From positions 1,240,001 through 1,304,000 of the forward strand of contig JAAXNY010000004.1 in NCBI GenBank assembly GCA_013420905.1: a stretch of DNA of 64,000 bases. The letters are read 5' to 3'. Positions 12,351 to 23,678 of the stretch are shown here, piece by piece; the first letter of the stretch is position 1; each line of letters begins with the position of its first letter. The stretch comes from Collybia mongolica. Lineage: Eukaryota > Basidiomycota > Agaricomycetes > Agaricales > Clitocybaceae. A program made the translations under genes and the position numbers. The notes below the pieces were generated by a model, which saw only the letters and a list, made by a program, of their open reading frames with translations, had not been told where the DNA came from and made no database searches.

Positions 12351-13143
12351 CAGGAGATTATCGTGAAAGATGGTAAGGTTAAGGTGAAGATCCCCAATGA
12401 CTCGTTCTGAGTTCGGCAATTACTTGAGCCTAATTATAAGCCCGACATCGGCGGCAAGCGCTTTTCGCCAAGCTCGATATTGGGAGAAAAGTCTATTGTA
12501 CTATATCTGGCGAGCGAGGCTCGGCGGGGACGAAGTGATTTGCATTTAAAGCATCTGGTTATTCGAATAGAGCTCCAGGCTTAGCTCTCTTAAAGACCAA
12601 CAGACTGACGAGCTATGTCGAATCTGACCAGCTTGGGTGGATAACCAGGTTTCTGTACATTTCTTTGGCCTGTCAATGCCTTCATTGAAATGACCTAAAT
12701 GCGCATACACACTCGATCCCAGTCATGATATTTTCCAGCTCCTTGTCCCAGTTGCGAAGCTTGCGTTCAAACATTCCCAAATATGCGATCAGACGAGTCA
12801 CGTTCACTGATTGATATGCATGGTCCGTGCACGATTCTCCGCCTATAAAGGTATCGATCCGGCAGAAAGATTCCCCATCTCTTGTGCTCGGGCATGTACT
12901 GTCGCCAGTGAGGTTTCTACCGAGGCACAGTCTTTTTGCTGATTGCAAATTATACATCCGAACCCGTCTGTTAGCTTCGGCTTTCAGCAATTTTTGGAAA
13001 ACCCTTCCTTGTTCTCCTCTTCGTGATAACATTCCAAGTAATGCTTGGAATCGTTTGAAGGAGCAGAACAGGCTATATTAGTCATAGATATACATAATAA
13101 TATTGTCTTATGCCTCCATTCTATTGCCCAAGTATGCCTGAAG
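12351..13143. other. Intergenic, MFS to aldo/keto reductase
   Basis: Holds the MFS promoter and the 3' flank of the reductase. A 117-codon minus-strand frame at 12682-13032 has six cysteines but no recognisable domain, signal peptide or convincing splice partners; I do not call it. Confidence 0.4.
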
Positions 13144-14236
13144 TCATTCAAGTACCAAACCTTTCACAGCATCCAATTCCTTCTGGCGTTCAGGAGGAAA
13201 CACAATGCCCTCAACTTCCAGATCCTCTCGCATATGAGTCTCATCTTTGGTACCCGAAAGTGGGGTAACACCTTCGATCTGGGCAAGCCTGAATACCGCT
13301 TGGGCTGGAGTACAGCGTACAGCTTTTGCCAGTTCAACCAACGAAGGATGTGTCAATAGCATCGGCGAACCCGAAAGCGTCCAGAACGATCTGAAAAAAG
13401 TCAAGTTCAGCATGTTGCTTGTGCCACGGAAACCAAAACGCACTGATACTGAATCCCGTGCTCCCTGCAATAACTCAACACCTGCCTATCCCACTCATTC
13501 CCCTCATACCACCTATTCTGGACAACCTGCACCTGGCGCTCCCGAGCCAGAGCGTGGAGGATACTGACGTCATAAGTGTTGCTGACGCCGATCTTGTGCA
13601 CCTTGCCTGCGTCCTGCAGCGCCATCAGCACACGCCAGGCCTCGAGGGTGTGCTCGACAGTTCTGAGCGGTGAGTGGAGGATGTAGCTGTCGAGGTACGT
13701 AGTGCGGAGGTTGGTGAGCGATTTTTGGAAAGACGTCTCGACTTGTTTTGGGATTGGGTCCTCGGGATTGTACGGGAGCGGCTTGTTAACATCTTGGCCG
13801 CTTACGGATGTAAATCTGGATAAGAGTAAGTATCTACGCCTGGGGAGTAGGGTTGATGAACGATTACTTTGTTTGAATGAATAGATCCTCGCGTCTGATA
13901 CCATGGTTCTCTCTCAAAAGTTGTAGTGCATCTCCGACGAGATCCTCCCTGTTGTGATGTCGCTTTGGCCTTATAATCGGGCTGGTGGGACATTACCTAC
14001 CGATAATGTTTGGGCTGGCATGCTAGAAGAGGTGAATACTACATCAAATCGCCCAGTTCGTTGGCCCATACCTGTGTCAATCGCCCGAAAGCCTTGGAGA
14101 ACTGCGCTGACCACCAAAGCGGTTGTTCTTTCTTGCTTCCTGCCAAGATAGTAGGTTTGGTTCGGTTTTAGACAAACGGTATTTAAGGAGCATACCACGC
14201 GGTTCCGTAAATGATTTTGGGTGTAGTGCGCTGCAT
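13144..14236 (-). CDS. Aldo/keto reductase
   Basis: NAD(P)H-dependent reductase of the AKR superfamily, 276 residues, cytosolic. Six minus-strand exons: 14196-14236, 14072-14139, 14001-14022, 13868-13948, 13444-13815, 13144-13390. The catalytic tetrad is visible: Asp in RAIDTACQ, Tyr in KHYREDLVG, Lys in IQTKFTS and His in ILHSPLRTVEHT. The third exon is only 22 nt, and including it is what restores DTACQPKHYRED. The later segment KIGVSNT is the usual cofactor-side motif. The physiological substrate is unknown. Confidence 0.9.
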
Positions 14237-14419
14237 GATGTTCGGTTTCAAGCAAGTTTCAAATTTCTAGTGATTCAGTTCACACGAAGCGGTGTGTACC
14301 GGGCCGGCTTGTCCAACATCCCCATGATCAAAGCCATTTATAGAGGAGCGAAATCAAGTAGTAATATCTTTTAACATATGGAGGTAGATTATCTCGAATT
14401 CGTCACCACGGCGGCTAAA

Positions 14420-16469
14420 TCAATGTAAACTCGGGACTAAGCATGGGACTCCCTCTCGTAACGAGCTGATCGCAGCCTTATGCTGACTGACAGCCAGAAC
14501 TATGAAACAGTGCCAGATGCAATGCGAGCCTGCCGAATGTCCAGTTAATATGGGCATTGAGAGGGACGAGGAAACCCACATACCACCACCTATGCAATCA
14601 AGCCGCCTCTGGATTTTTTCTGAGAGTATTCGTTCCGGGAAGTGGGCGGCATAGAAGATTAACCCGATTATGTAGGACAAGAGTGAAGGTACGACGGGAG
14701 CTATATAAAATATCGCCTGAGTCCAGGAGAGATCGACAAGGCTGAGCTAGCCTTACCAATAAATGAAAACATCTCTCTAGCCGAGTGTATCATGGCGAAA
14801 GTTGTAAGGGGAGCGATGGCTGAAAAGGCAAGACTAAGGAAAAACCCAATTCGGTAAAACTGGGAAATAGTTGTCAATTCCAGAAATGTCATCAGTGGGA
14901 ACAACCACTAACCCGATACTCATGCTTGTTGAACCAATCCATGAAAGGAAATATATTGCCTGCTAGGCCCGTGCAGAAGCAAAAGCCGATGAAAGTCTTT
15001 CTTAAAGTTGGATGGCATTGGAAACCGTAATGCACAACGGTTCCAACACTTGCACTGATGAGCCTGTAGTTGACGTGATAAGTTTGATACCAGCTCGGAG
15101 AGCGCGTGACTGTTTACCATCCAATTCCGACATAATCCACACGGGCGCAAAAGTCCATGCTGGCGCGATGGGCACAACCAGACATCGTGTGCCATACGGC
15201 ACTACTGAACAGACAGAGGAGAGCAAAGCACATAAACAAGAGTTCCGGGGTATCCATGATGTGATCAGAATTGACCAGTGGTATGTTTTTGATTCCCCAA
15301 AGGAGAAACGGGATTAGGTGGGTGTGGATATTTACTAATGAAGCCAATCAGGACGTAAATCATGATGAGAAGAAAGGTGACTGACATGTTTCATTGTGCA
15401 GGGCGAATAAAGACATGATGATCAAAGGCCATCTGTTTAGGGGTATAAACCTGAGGTTCTAGTTGTCAGCCCTCTATGAGTAACACGCGTTAGGTTCGCT
15501 AGCCTACCTGTAACCATGCGTTACGAAAGGGTTGTTTTTCCACTGTTGTGGCAAGTCAGAATATTGAATAAGCCGGACACCTTCTAAGGATCGTTTGACG
15601 GCATTGGCGACCTCGGTGGCGGCCCGTTCAAGCATATCCTCTCCCTCCTCTATGACCTCGGACGCGCTGAGTAAATCCATCACGAGTTCTGACGAAAGTA
15701 ATGCATCCATGAGCTCCGAGATCATGAACGGCGCCAAGGCTGGAACGCCAAGTCCAGAGGGAAGCTCCATCGACGAAAGATGAGAGTGCAGATTTTGGAG
15801 ATGGTCGGAAAGCGTTGGGATATAACTTAGAGGCTGTTTGAAGTCCAAGTCTTGGAAGCGAGACCGAACATCGTCTAGCTTCGTTCGCATGTCGGAGAGG
15901 TGCGAGCGCACATCAGGCATGTCTAGGAGCTGCGGCATATCGGGGAGGCGGGAACGCATGTCTGGCATGTCTGGTAGGTGCGCGCGCATCTCAGTGAGCC
16001 CTGGGACGTCAGGAAGGTCCGGGAAATGCGATTTGACAAAATTTTCGACTGACATGTCGGCAAAGTGAAACTCGGGAAGGTGGGAGCACACATCTGCGCG
16101 AATGCCCTCAAGCATCTCGAGGGCCGTCTGCGCCCACTGCCTCGCCTCCTCAATGGTCATCTCGCCCATTGTCTTCCATGCTTCCAAATCTGGCGACTCA
16201 AGCTCAGACAGCCTCCGTTCCAGATCAGCAAGGTATGACAGCACGAGGACACGCAAAGAGGCCAACGTTTGCGTCGGGGACGCCGATGAGAGGTCAAGAG
16301 CCTCTAGCGAAAGAGGCAACGTTTGACATATGTGCAAACGTGCAGGCTGCCTCGCGCTGGGCGTTGATAGTCGTCGCCTAGCTCGACGATGATGAAGTTG
16401 AGACGACTTCATGACTGCAGAGTGCCCTGTCGTGGCCGTGGTCGTTGTGGACATGGCAGTGGCACTCAT
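14420..16469 (-). CDS. PAQR / haemolysin-III family membrane protein with long N-terminal extension
   Basis: A seven-helix protein of the adiponectin-receptor/IZH superfamily, 572 residues. Seven minus-strand exons: 15508-16469, 15386-15450, 15118-15334, 14913-15063, 14757-14859, 14590-14700, 14420-14529. PAQR landmarks follow in order: LPQQWKNNPFVTHGYRFIP, ALHNETLNIHTHL, SSAVWHTMSGC with the metal-ligand histidine, DYVGIGW, and a C-terminal SHCIWHCFIVLAV carrying the second histidine pair. The first roughly 300 residues are unusual: acidic helices and a run of repeats such as LPDMPDMRSRLPDMPQ. Family members act in lipid or zinc homeostasis, with proposed ceramidase activity; the substrate here is inferred only. 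It is divergent from PTH1. Confidence 0.9.
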
Positions 16470-16779
16470 CGTACAGATAGGAGGAGAGGGAAGGAGCTAG
16501 AAACACAAGAAAGACGAAGAATGCCGATTTTGTAACAAACTTATGATTAGGCCGACATGGGTGATGGATTTGACAGCATGGATGGCACACTGTAATCAAC
16601 TCTCTGCCAAGCAAAATATTTTTGATGACAAATCACCGAAATCAGACGATGCGACTGCGATTCCGGATGACTGCCAGCTGACTCTTTTTTCCGTTCAAAG
16701 GGTCTTTATGTAAAGTTTATAAAGGTACTGAACCTCCTGGCCACGCGACTCATCTTCAAAAACGCGGAATATCTCGAAA
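16470..16779. other. Divergent promoter of PAQR gene and PTH1
   Basis: 310 bp between two divergent ATGs. An AT-rich stretch (TTTATGTAAAGTTTATAAAGG) ends about 55 bp upstream of the PTH1 start and contains a plausible TATA element. Confidence 0.4.
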
Positions 16780-17458
16780 ATGGTCGTACCAATACCTCAA
16801 ATCATCGTTGTCGGTCTGGGGAACCTTCCTTACCCAATGACCCGTCACAGGTATGAACGTGGTTCATCATCTAAATTTCCCGATATTAATTGCCTGACGT
16901 GTATTTGCGCGTTGCCCAGCATTGGCCAGCTTATCGTTGATTCGCTCGCATACCGGCTTGGTATTCACATGTCTCCAGATCGAACCGGAGTGTCTGGTCA
17001 AAGCAATGTTACTGTGGGCGACACCTTGATGTCCCTCACACTATTCAAGTCCAGTACATGCCCTCCTTAATCATACCAGTCCCACGTGCTCATCATTTCC
17101 TGTAGAATCCTTGATGAACATTTCTGGACCCTCCATAGCTGCTGCATTCCGCAAGACCAGACAACCCCCAACTTCTCTCATTGTTATTTCTGATTCCCTC
17201 TCTCACAAGGTGGAAACCCTCTCTGTCAAACTAGGAGGCTCGGCCAATGGTCATAATGGCGTCAAGAGCATAATCTCGGCACTAGGTGGCGAAATGGGCT
17301 TCTACCGTTTCCGTGCTGGTATTGGCCGCGACGAGAGCGACGCGGCTTCCTATGTCATGCGCAAGATGTCCTCTCACGAGCGGCAATTCTGGGACGACCG
17401 CGGTCTTGATCTGGTTCTCTCCGAAATTGAAAAGGTTGCGCGGAAGAACGCGAGCTAA
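16780..17458 (+). CDS. PTH1: Peptidyl-tRNA hydrolase (bacterial Pth type)
   Basis: Releases tRNA from peptidyl-tRNA that drops off the ribosome; in fungi this type is generally mitochondrial. Three exons (16780-16850, 16920-17053, 17106-17458) encode 185 residues. Active-site features are VVGLGN at the N-terminus, TRHSIGQ with the catalytic histidine (built across intron 1), KSLMNISGPS with the substrate asparagine (across intron 2), IVISDSL with the aspartate, and GGSANGHNGVKSI. Length is normal. A clear mitochondrial presequence is not visible, so location is inferred from the family. Confidence 0.93.
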
Positions 17459-18333
17459 TATTTTTTATTCGGTATGCCCCGGTCCCTATATCATGTGATT
17501 CTCGTCACTAAATTAAACACTAGCCATGCCGCTAACACGACAGTCGCGACATTGCCCTGGAGCAATGCCTGGTTGCTTGGCTATGAAGCTCTTCAATGGC
17601 ACACCCTGCTCACCTGACTTCCGTCCTCAGTCGGATTTACTTGCCAGACGAGTTCCTTCACGTCTCAATCCTGAGAACTCACAAGAAGAGTACTCTTGTC
17701 ACTGCTACCACAACCTACAAGCATGACTGCTCAATACCAGAGGGCTTACTACGGAATATTCTCTTTTTTGTACGACTCATCATTCTTAAACATAAATGAC
17801 GCAAATCGCTTCAGATGAAATTAACAAAATTGTATCTCCACGCAGGTTATCACATGGGCATACCGATACCAAAAAGCACGTGCCTCAGTCAAGGAAGCTG
17901 TGACAAGGATCACATTTTAGGATTGCCCTGATCTGAACTCCACCTGATCAAAATGGTTCCTAGAAACCCGGATCTTCATTTCAGTAACTTTCTCCCCCTT
18001 CGTTTCAACTTTCTCCCTATCGGTTGAAATTTCGCTGGTTCGGCCCGCACTGTGAATACTCTCAATAGATTGTAGTCATTTGCCCAGTCTCCGGATGGAA
18101 GAGTTCTGTTCTATAGGACAAACATAGCTGTCCATTTCCTGGAGAGGCAAACGATCCAGGAACTCCACTTTAACCTCACCGTGATGATGTGTCAGGTACT
18201 ATTATCACCTGCTCGACCTGCACAGGAGTTTTTAGTGGACTGACTGAACTACGTCATCGGAATCCATTGCGAAAAGTAAAAAGTTAATTTATTCAAATAA
18301 GCCCAGGTATAATTTTAGTACAAAACCACCTCC
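17459..18333. other. Intergenic, PTH1 to GH6 3' end
   Basis: About 870 bp between two 3' ends. No coding feature or repeat recognised. Confidence 0.4.
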
Positions 18334-18851
18334 TCAGAAAGCTGGATTAGCTTGCTTGACGAGGGAAATAAACGCCAGCTGGTTCCACGCTCCTGCTTCA
18401 GGTGAGGGAATGAGGCTCGTCGCGCTAATGGATAGAAGTCAGTACAAAAGATCGCAGCAGAACATGAATATGGGGAATGGTACGCCACTAGACGCAGGGA
18501 GTGAAAGCAAACATACCTTCCACATGCTTCATCAAATCGTTCAGCGGTAGTATCTGAGGTTCCATCCGAATCGCCTCCGGGTTTGACCCAGACGATGGCA
18601 TCGACCAATTCGCTTGGTGTATTCGTCGAAGGACGTGGGTCAAAACCAGCCGTCTATAGATGCGTCATTGAGTGGCTTCCGTTATCCTCGAATGTGTATG
18701 TTTACCTTGAGATTACACCAATCCCCACCACTCCTCAGCGCTTCCTGATTGCCGGAACGTCCCTGGTCAACAATGAAGTGTGCGTCCCATCCTTGCGCCT
18801 TCAACAATGCTACAAGATTCTAGACGTAGACCAATTCGTCATAGCCGGTCT
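18334..18851 (-). pseudogene. GH6 cellobiohydrolase, C-terminal part (split gene)
   Basis: This is the 3' half of the GH6 cellulase whose 5' half lies at 24618-25728. Read on the minus strand it gives TGYDELVYV, then an in-frame TAG at 18820-18822 (family context suggests a lost glutamine), NLVALLKAQGWDAHFI, the GH6 signature VDQGRSGNQ, GDWCNLK, then after an intron WVKPGGDSDGTSD and finally CGSATSLIPSPEAGAW and ANPAF-stop. These match the catalytic C-terminus of fungal cellobiohydrolase II. The upstream end stops abruptly at the terminal repeat of the inserted element; the last six bases (18846-18851, CGGTCT on plus) are the target duplication. Confidence 0.85.
18846..18851. repeat. Target-site duplication, left copy
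   Basis: CGGTCT directly abuts the left end of the element. The same six bases follow the right end at 24618-24623. Deleting the element and one copy restores the GH6 reading frame. Confidence 0.85.
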
Positions 18852-18883
18852 TACCGTTCACCATACCGGTCAGGTCTAACTTT
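18852..18883 (+). repeat. Left terminal inverted repeat
   Basis: Starts TACCGTTCACCATACC and continues to AACTTT. It pairs with the reverse complement of 24586-24617, with two mismatches in 32 bp (positions 9 and 17). Weaker similarity (a shared GCTGTCAG and GCTTCTC) extends inward to about 18920. Confidence 0.85.
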
Positions 18884-19405
18884 GAGATGGCAGCTGTCAG
18901 TTGCGCTTCTCTGGGGTCCCATTATGCGTGACCAGGTCACAAACTCATAATTATTTTGTTGTTTGCACGGCTGACTCTTGACAAATAGCGATTCGAGGTT
19001 CTTACTGCGAAACGATCATGATAATGGCAGCAGCGAAGACAAGCACCAACGCGAGCCACAACAATGACTCGGGAGGACCATGTTCCCATCCAAGTGTACA
19101 CCAGGAACCCAACAATGATGATCATCGAGGAAGGTCGACGGAGTAACGATAAGGAGCAACAACTGACACTGACAGCGCCGACCAGCAGCAACAACGAGAG
19201 TTGCAGGGCAATGGCAGCGACTAACGCAACAAGGACAACAACAAAGCCTACGGCACAGCGGGGGCAGTGTTTGTGGTGTGCAAGTGGGATGTGGCCTGTC
19301 CTCCCCCTGCCCAGCCGACTATATCCTCAAGAATCTGTGTCGCCGCGTCGCCTTCAATTATAATGCTGGAGCTCATAAGTACAAGAAAGTGTCTGCTATT
19401 TGAAT

Positions 19406-21902
19406 TCAGAGTGTCAGGAAAGGGATTGTGGGCTTCCTCGCAGGCACCTGCTTGTGAGAAACACGCTTCGGTGGTGTGTCTTCAATAACGCAAGAGTCTA
19501 AAACCCCTAAGCTGTCACAAATCCAATTATCACCTTTGCAATGGGGTAAATGTTCGGCTAAGAACTCGTCTATGCTTCTCTTGCCCCCATTCCAATAAAC
19601 CTTTAAGACATCGGAGCGGATCTTTGTGCTAAGCAAGCCATGAGCAAACGAAGTGCTCAGGTAGTAAGGCTATAGGATCACGTACATGTGACCCTGTGGG
19701 TCGATAAGGCAAGTTACACCCTTTGAATCGAGTGTCCCTTTGAATGGGCAATGGTGAGCTGGCATGACACAGGGAGTTACAGATATCCAAACCTTGGAGG
19801 TCGCAGAACAAAAGACTTTCCTTTGATACAACTAAACTAAAATGTACAAAGGCATGGATTGCCTTTGTCAGGTCATCGTTGGCAGGTCCGACAGATCCGT
19901 TTCCGGTGTACTTGCAAATGGGCGGATCAGATGGGCCACAAGGTAAAAGTGGAGTGGCAATGAAAGTTTGATGCGGCAAGGGGCAACCGCCACTTGCAGA
20001 CGGGGCTAGCTTTCCGAGAATGGATTCGTTGAAGTTAAAGTAAAACTCTAAATGGCACGTTGTTGACTTTGAACTACGGTATAGTACTAAAGATCAAGTT
20101 GGCACATACTGGGGACATTGCCAACTCCATTTCCTTCAATATTACGGTCAAATTCTTCTTTGAAAGCTTGTGCCATGCATAAGAGGGCATACTCCACACG
20201 CAAAACGGTTTCGACATGGTCCTCATCGCTGGCAGTGTCGAATGGCTGTGTCACAACATATTCACGGCATCCAAAGCGTGCCTGACATGTGGATATTTAC
20301 CATAACTGGTTAGGTCACGATGTGTACTAGGCATAGACCACTCACATAAATGCCGATTTTCAAAAAGCCCTGTCCTATTATGCTTTCATCTCCCTTTTTG
20401 TCAAAATTTACTGCTATTTCAATCATTTCTGGTTCATCGTCCGGGGTTTTGAAGTCTACGTCTAACCCCTGAAAGCTGTATGTTGTGACGGTTCACAAGA
20501 AAGCACATGCATGCATCACTGGGCTGCACGTCCATTGAGTTGGCATCTGAAATGCGCTTCTTAACATGGAGGGTTTGCTACTCAGAGCATGGCTTCCACT
20601 CGACGTGGGACATTGCATAGGCGGAGGCATTTTGCAAGAGGAAGTATGCATAGAGACCCGCTTTCTTTTAGCGAGGGTTCCAAATGCTGAATCCAATCCA
20701 TCTTCATCTCCTGCATCATCATCTTCCTGAGGAAACTTGACGGGAATAAGTATTAGATGAGCAGCCTGTACTAAAAAAGTGACATACCACATGCTTATCC
20801 AGGAATACGAAACATATTTTGATTTGTCATTCATTGAGGTTACGGGATGGCCTGATTTTCCAGTTCACAAACTCCTGAAGCAATTCTTGCATTGTACAGA
20901 AGAAATCAATGTTGAGAATTGAGCATTTCTGTTGCGATTCATGTGCATAAACTGTCACATTCCCCCTAACAACACGGATGACTTGAACAAAGATGTGACA
21001 TGGAGATATGATGTCAACTGGATCTTACCAGTTTAATGGCTTTACTCTGAAGAAACGCTTCTCAAATGAGATTTTGATGTCTTCAAGTAGCAAATCCATG
21101 GCCATCTTCACAATTGTTGTTGGCAGAAATACTTTAATGACCCGAAGGCCATTGATCTTGTCAGGTTTCATTAGTTCCAGGTCTCAGGCGAAGCTCTGGG
21201 CAGTAATCACCTCAACGAACTTATCATTTTTCGTGGAATCAATCTTCCACAGTGTTGCAGCCATGCAGATCCCTTTGCCAATCAACTTTGTCTCCTCACG
21301 CTTGGCCTTCTTTTTGCCCTTAATCGCTAGTGCCTTTTCAAGTTTCTTGTGGACGGTACGATTTGCTGGCAGGTTGATCCCTCCAGCTGCACCTAGAGCC
21401 GTGCTTGGTTTCTGCATCAGGCGTGTGCCAGATGCGCTTTTCTGATATGCCTGAGCTGACACGAGAATATCCTGGCTTACTCCCGTGCCCATAATAGATG
21501 CTTGTGTCTCAGTGCTCGCACTATTACCTTTCATGAAAAGCGAGACAACTCCTGGATGCTGTAACAATGCCATTGGAACAGAATCATTGCCTGCCAGTCA
21601 GGATCATCAATCGTCTGCATTTCTGGTATGTGTTTTTACGGAGATCTTACTATAAAAGGCAATGCAGGCATTGCAAATTGGATTTTCCAGCAAGTTGCTG
21701 ACGATTCCACAGGCCATACATTGAGGTTTGCTCTATCTTCAATGGTAAGCCATTTCTTTACTCTTACAAATTGGATTCGGCTCACATTGATGGCATGTAA
21801 CTCAGCAATGGAGAGTCCTGGTTTCCGGATTTGACATGAGCCGCATTTCGAACCCTCTTTGAGGTGATAAAAAGCGATTCCACAGAAAGAGCAGACAGCC
21901 AT
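19406..21902 (-). CDS. Atypical alpha-kinase-like protein with two N-terminal zinc ribbons (element cargo)
   Basis: Related to myosin-heavy-chain (alpha-type) kinases expanded in Agaricomycetes. Exons begin 21786-21902, 21651-21732 and 21211-21590 and continue to 19406. Two CX2C...CX2C zinc modules occupy the N-terminus (C4/C7/C20/C23 and C44/C47/C59/C62). A serine/lysine-rich linker and an acidic DDDAGDED segment follow. The kinase region shows YTGNGSVGPANDD (the GxA-type loop), AIHAFVHFSL, CDLQG and LIDPQGH, the alpha-kinase hallmarks. In the expected nucleotide-lysine region the sequence reads EYVVTQPF; a lysine could not be assigned. A TGA at 21184-21186 falls inside a possible 54-nt intron (GTGATT at 21210, branch CTAAT, acceptor ahead of 21156); otherwise the gene carries a nonsense codon. 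Its place inside the element suggests cargo or an element function. Confidence 0.75.
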
Positions 21903-22040
21903 GGGTCACAGTGGTGAAGACAAGTTGCAACCATGCACTGAAAAAATTCGACGCATAACCTGGCTGATGTGGCCAATCTGTCAGCCAGGAGGTTCTTCGA
22001 CGCACAGACCAATGTTGACCACCAAGAAATCAAGATACAT

Positions 22041-23512
22041 TCAGGTTGATAGACTACATAGCATCTGTTCAAAGACAAACCAAATGTTGTCAATGGAAAG
22101 TTCCTGGACACCAATGCCATGGTAAACAGCCTCTGCCCAAGCCGCGTATTCTGGGGTAACAAATTGAAGAAGAGACTCCCCTCCCACCATTTCCTTCAGT
22201 TCACAAATCACAGCAATGTCAACTGGCTGAAGCAAGTCCTTGCCACCCCATTTTTCTGGCATAAAATAAAGATTATTGCATGAATCACCTGATGGCCCTG
22301 CCTTGGTTTTATCCTTCCGCATCCTTGTTCCATTGCGAAATTCAACATAGCTGTTGAGTTCCTTCTGAATGAATGTCAACCACAGCCATTGACACAATTG
22401 ACTTGACAATAAGTTATGGGAAATTCCTGACAAAAGCAAAACTTACTAATGGTCTGCGTTATCAGGTTGGTATATCCCGCGCGCCTCTCCTTCTTCAAAA
22501 GTCTTGACAACATTGTCACCAAAGTCCAAGTGCAAGCACAGCCAAGGGTGCTCAATTGCGATGTTGTGAACACTCCTGATGTAGCGGTGAGCAGCGATGA
22601 CGTTGTTGGGAATGTCTGACATCACATCACTACAACAGAAATCAGCCGACGAGAGATATAGAGGTTGAACAATTACTGTAAAGCATGCGCAAGGCCATAA
22701 ACTTGAGTCGTTTTGGGACCACAGTCAGTGGTGAACTCGAGTGGCATCCCTGTTTACAAAGTTGGCGAATATTCCTAATGGTCACAGTGCAAATACAACG
22801 AAAAGAACATACCTCCCATTTTCTCAATGAGAGAGAGATACAAAAAGGCAATGATGTTGCCCATGCTGTTGCTGGGAATGACCCAGGCAGAAAGCCAATG
22901 AGCAGTGGCATCATCAACCACAGCCCACACAGGGAACCCAATGCAATAGAGTTTGTCAAGACCGTTGGCCGACCACTGCTCATTGATGCTGACAGGATTC
23001 TTTGGAAAACGCAGAATCTTCTTTGAGTTAGGCCCGCATTGTGTGAAGCCATCAGAGTTGTGCGTGTGCATGATGGATGATACCAGCAAACGTGGAATGC
23101 GGATATTTTGGTTGAAATTCACCTTTACCTTGATGGTCGCAAGGCCTTGCTTTTGTGCAGGGTCTTTGTTGAGCTGATTTAGGACAATCTGTTCCTTGAT
23201 GTGGGCAGGCAGGTTCTTGATGAAGTCGGACTTGCTGCCATGCAGGCCAAGTGCTTTGCATTGGCACTTGACCAATGTTTTGCTAGGAGGAAGATGTGAA
23301 GATACTGTTAGCAGAAGTGCAAAGTACAGCACATACCTGATTTTGACGCCATCTACTTGAAAGCGTTCAGAAATCTTGCGGTCAGAAAGACCCTCTCAAT
23401 AGAGGTCAGTAAGTTTCTTGAAAAAGTCAGGATCATTAACACTGGCTAAAGGCAACTTCCTTTGAATGTATTCATCGATGAGATGATTACAAGCACTTAC
23501 GAACTTCGCCAT
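22041..23512 (-). pseudogene. DDE (rve-type) integrase/transposase-like gene with one in-frame stop
   Basis: Starts at 23512 (MAKFVSACNHLIDEYI). A helix-turn-helix-like segment reads LTDLY-stop-EGLSDRKISERF; the stop is TGA at 23396-23398 where CGA would fit. After an intron come KCQCKALGLHG and a linker, then the integrase core: WSANGLDKLYCIGFPVW, LTTD-type FTTDCGPKTTQVYG (second acidic residue), and WLTFIQKELNSYVEF (glutamate). The C-terminal part has NPSG/GPSG-like and LQPVDI motifs and ends IDNIWFVFEQM. In related fungal integrases the first motif reads WSxDGHDKL; here the first aspartate position is asparagine, so catalysis is doubtful. Introns restore the frame elsewhere. Probably the mobilising enzyme of the element, now decayed. 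Confidence 0.72.
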
Positions 23513-23678
23513 GTTGATTTTTGCCTGTGGGATTTTGAATATGTGAAGCAGATATGGTATGTAGAAAGCAATTGAAGGGCTGCCAGACTAACAAACACTG
23601 CATTGCAGGTTTTATATGTGTTCTGGCAGTACTGATGTAATAAAAGCCTTCGAGGTTTGGGAAGCAAATGACATTGTG

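Noticed and set aside
12682..13032. 117-codon minus-strand frame with several cysteines
   Set aside because: No ATG context, signal peptide, domain or splice partner; sits in an ordinary intergenic gap.
13971..14136. Long minus-strand frame continuing past AIDT in the aldo/keto reductase
   Set aside because: It reads through two introns and loses the catalytic tyrosine; the 22-nt exon restores DTACQPKHYRED.
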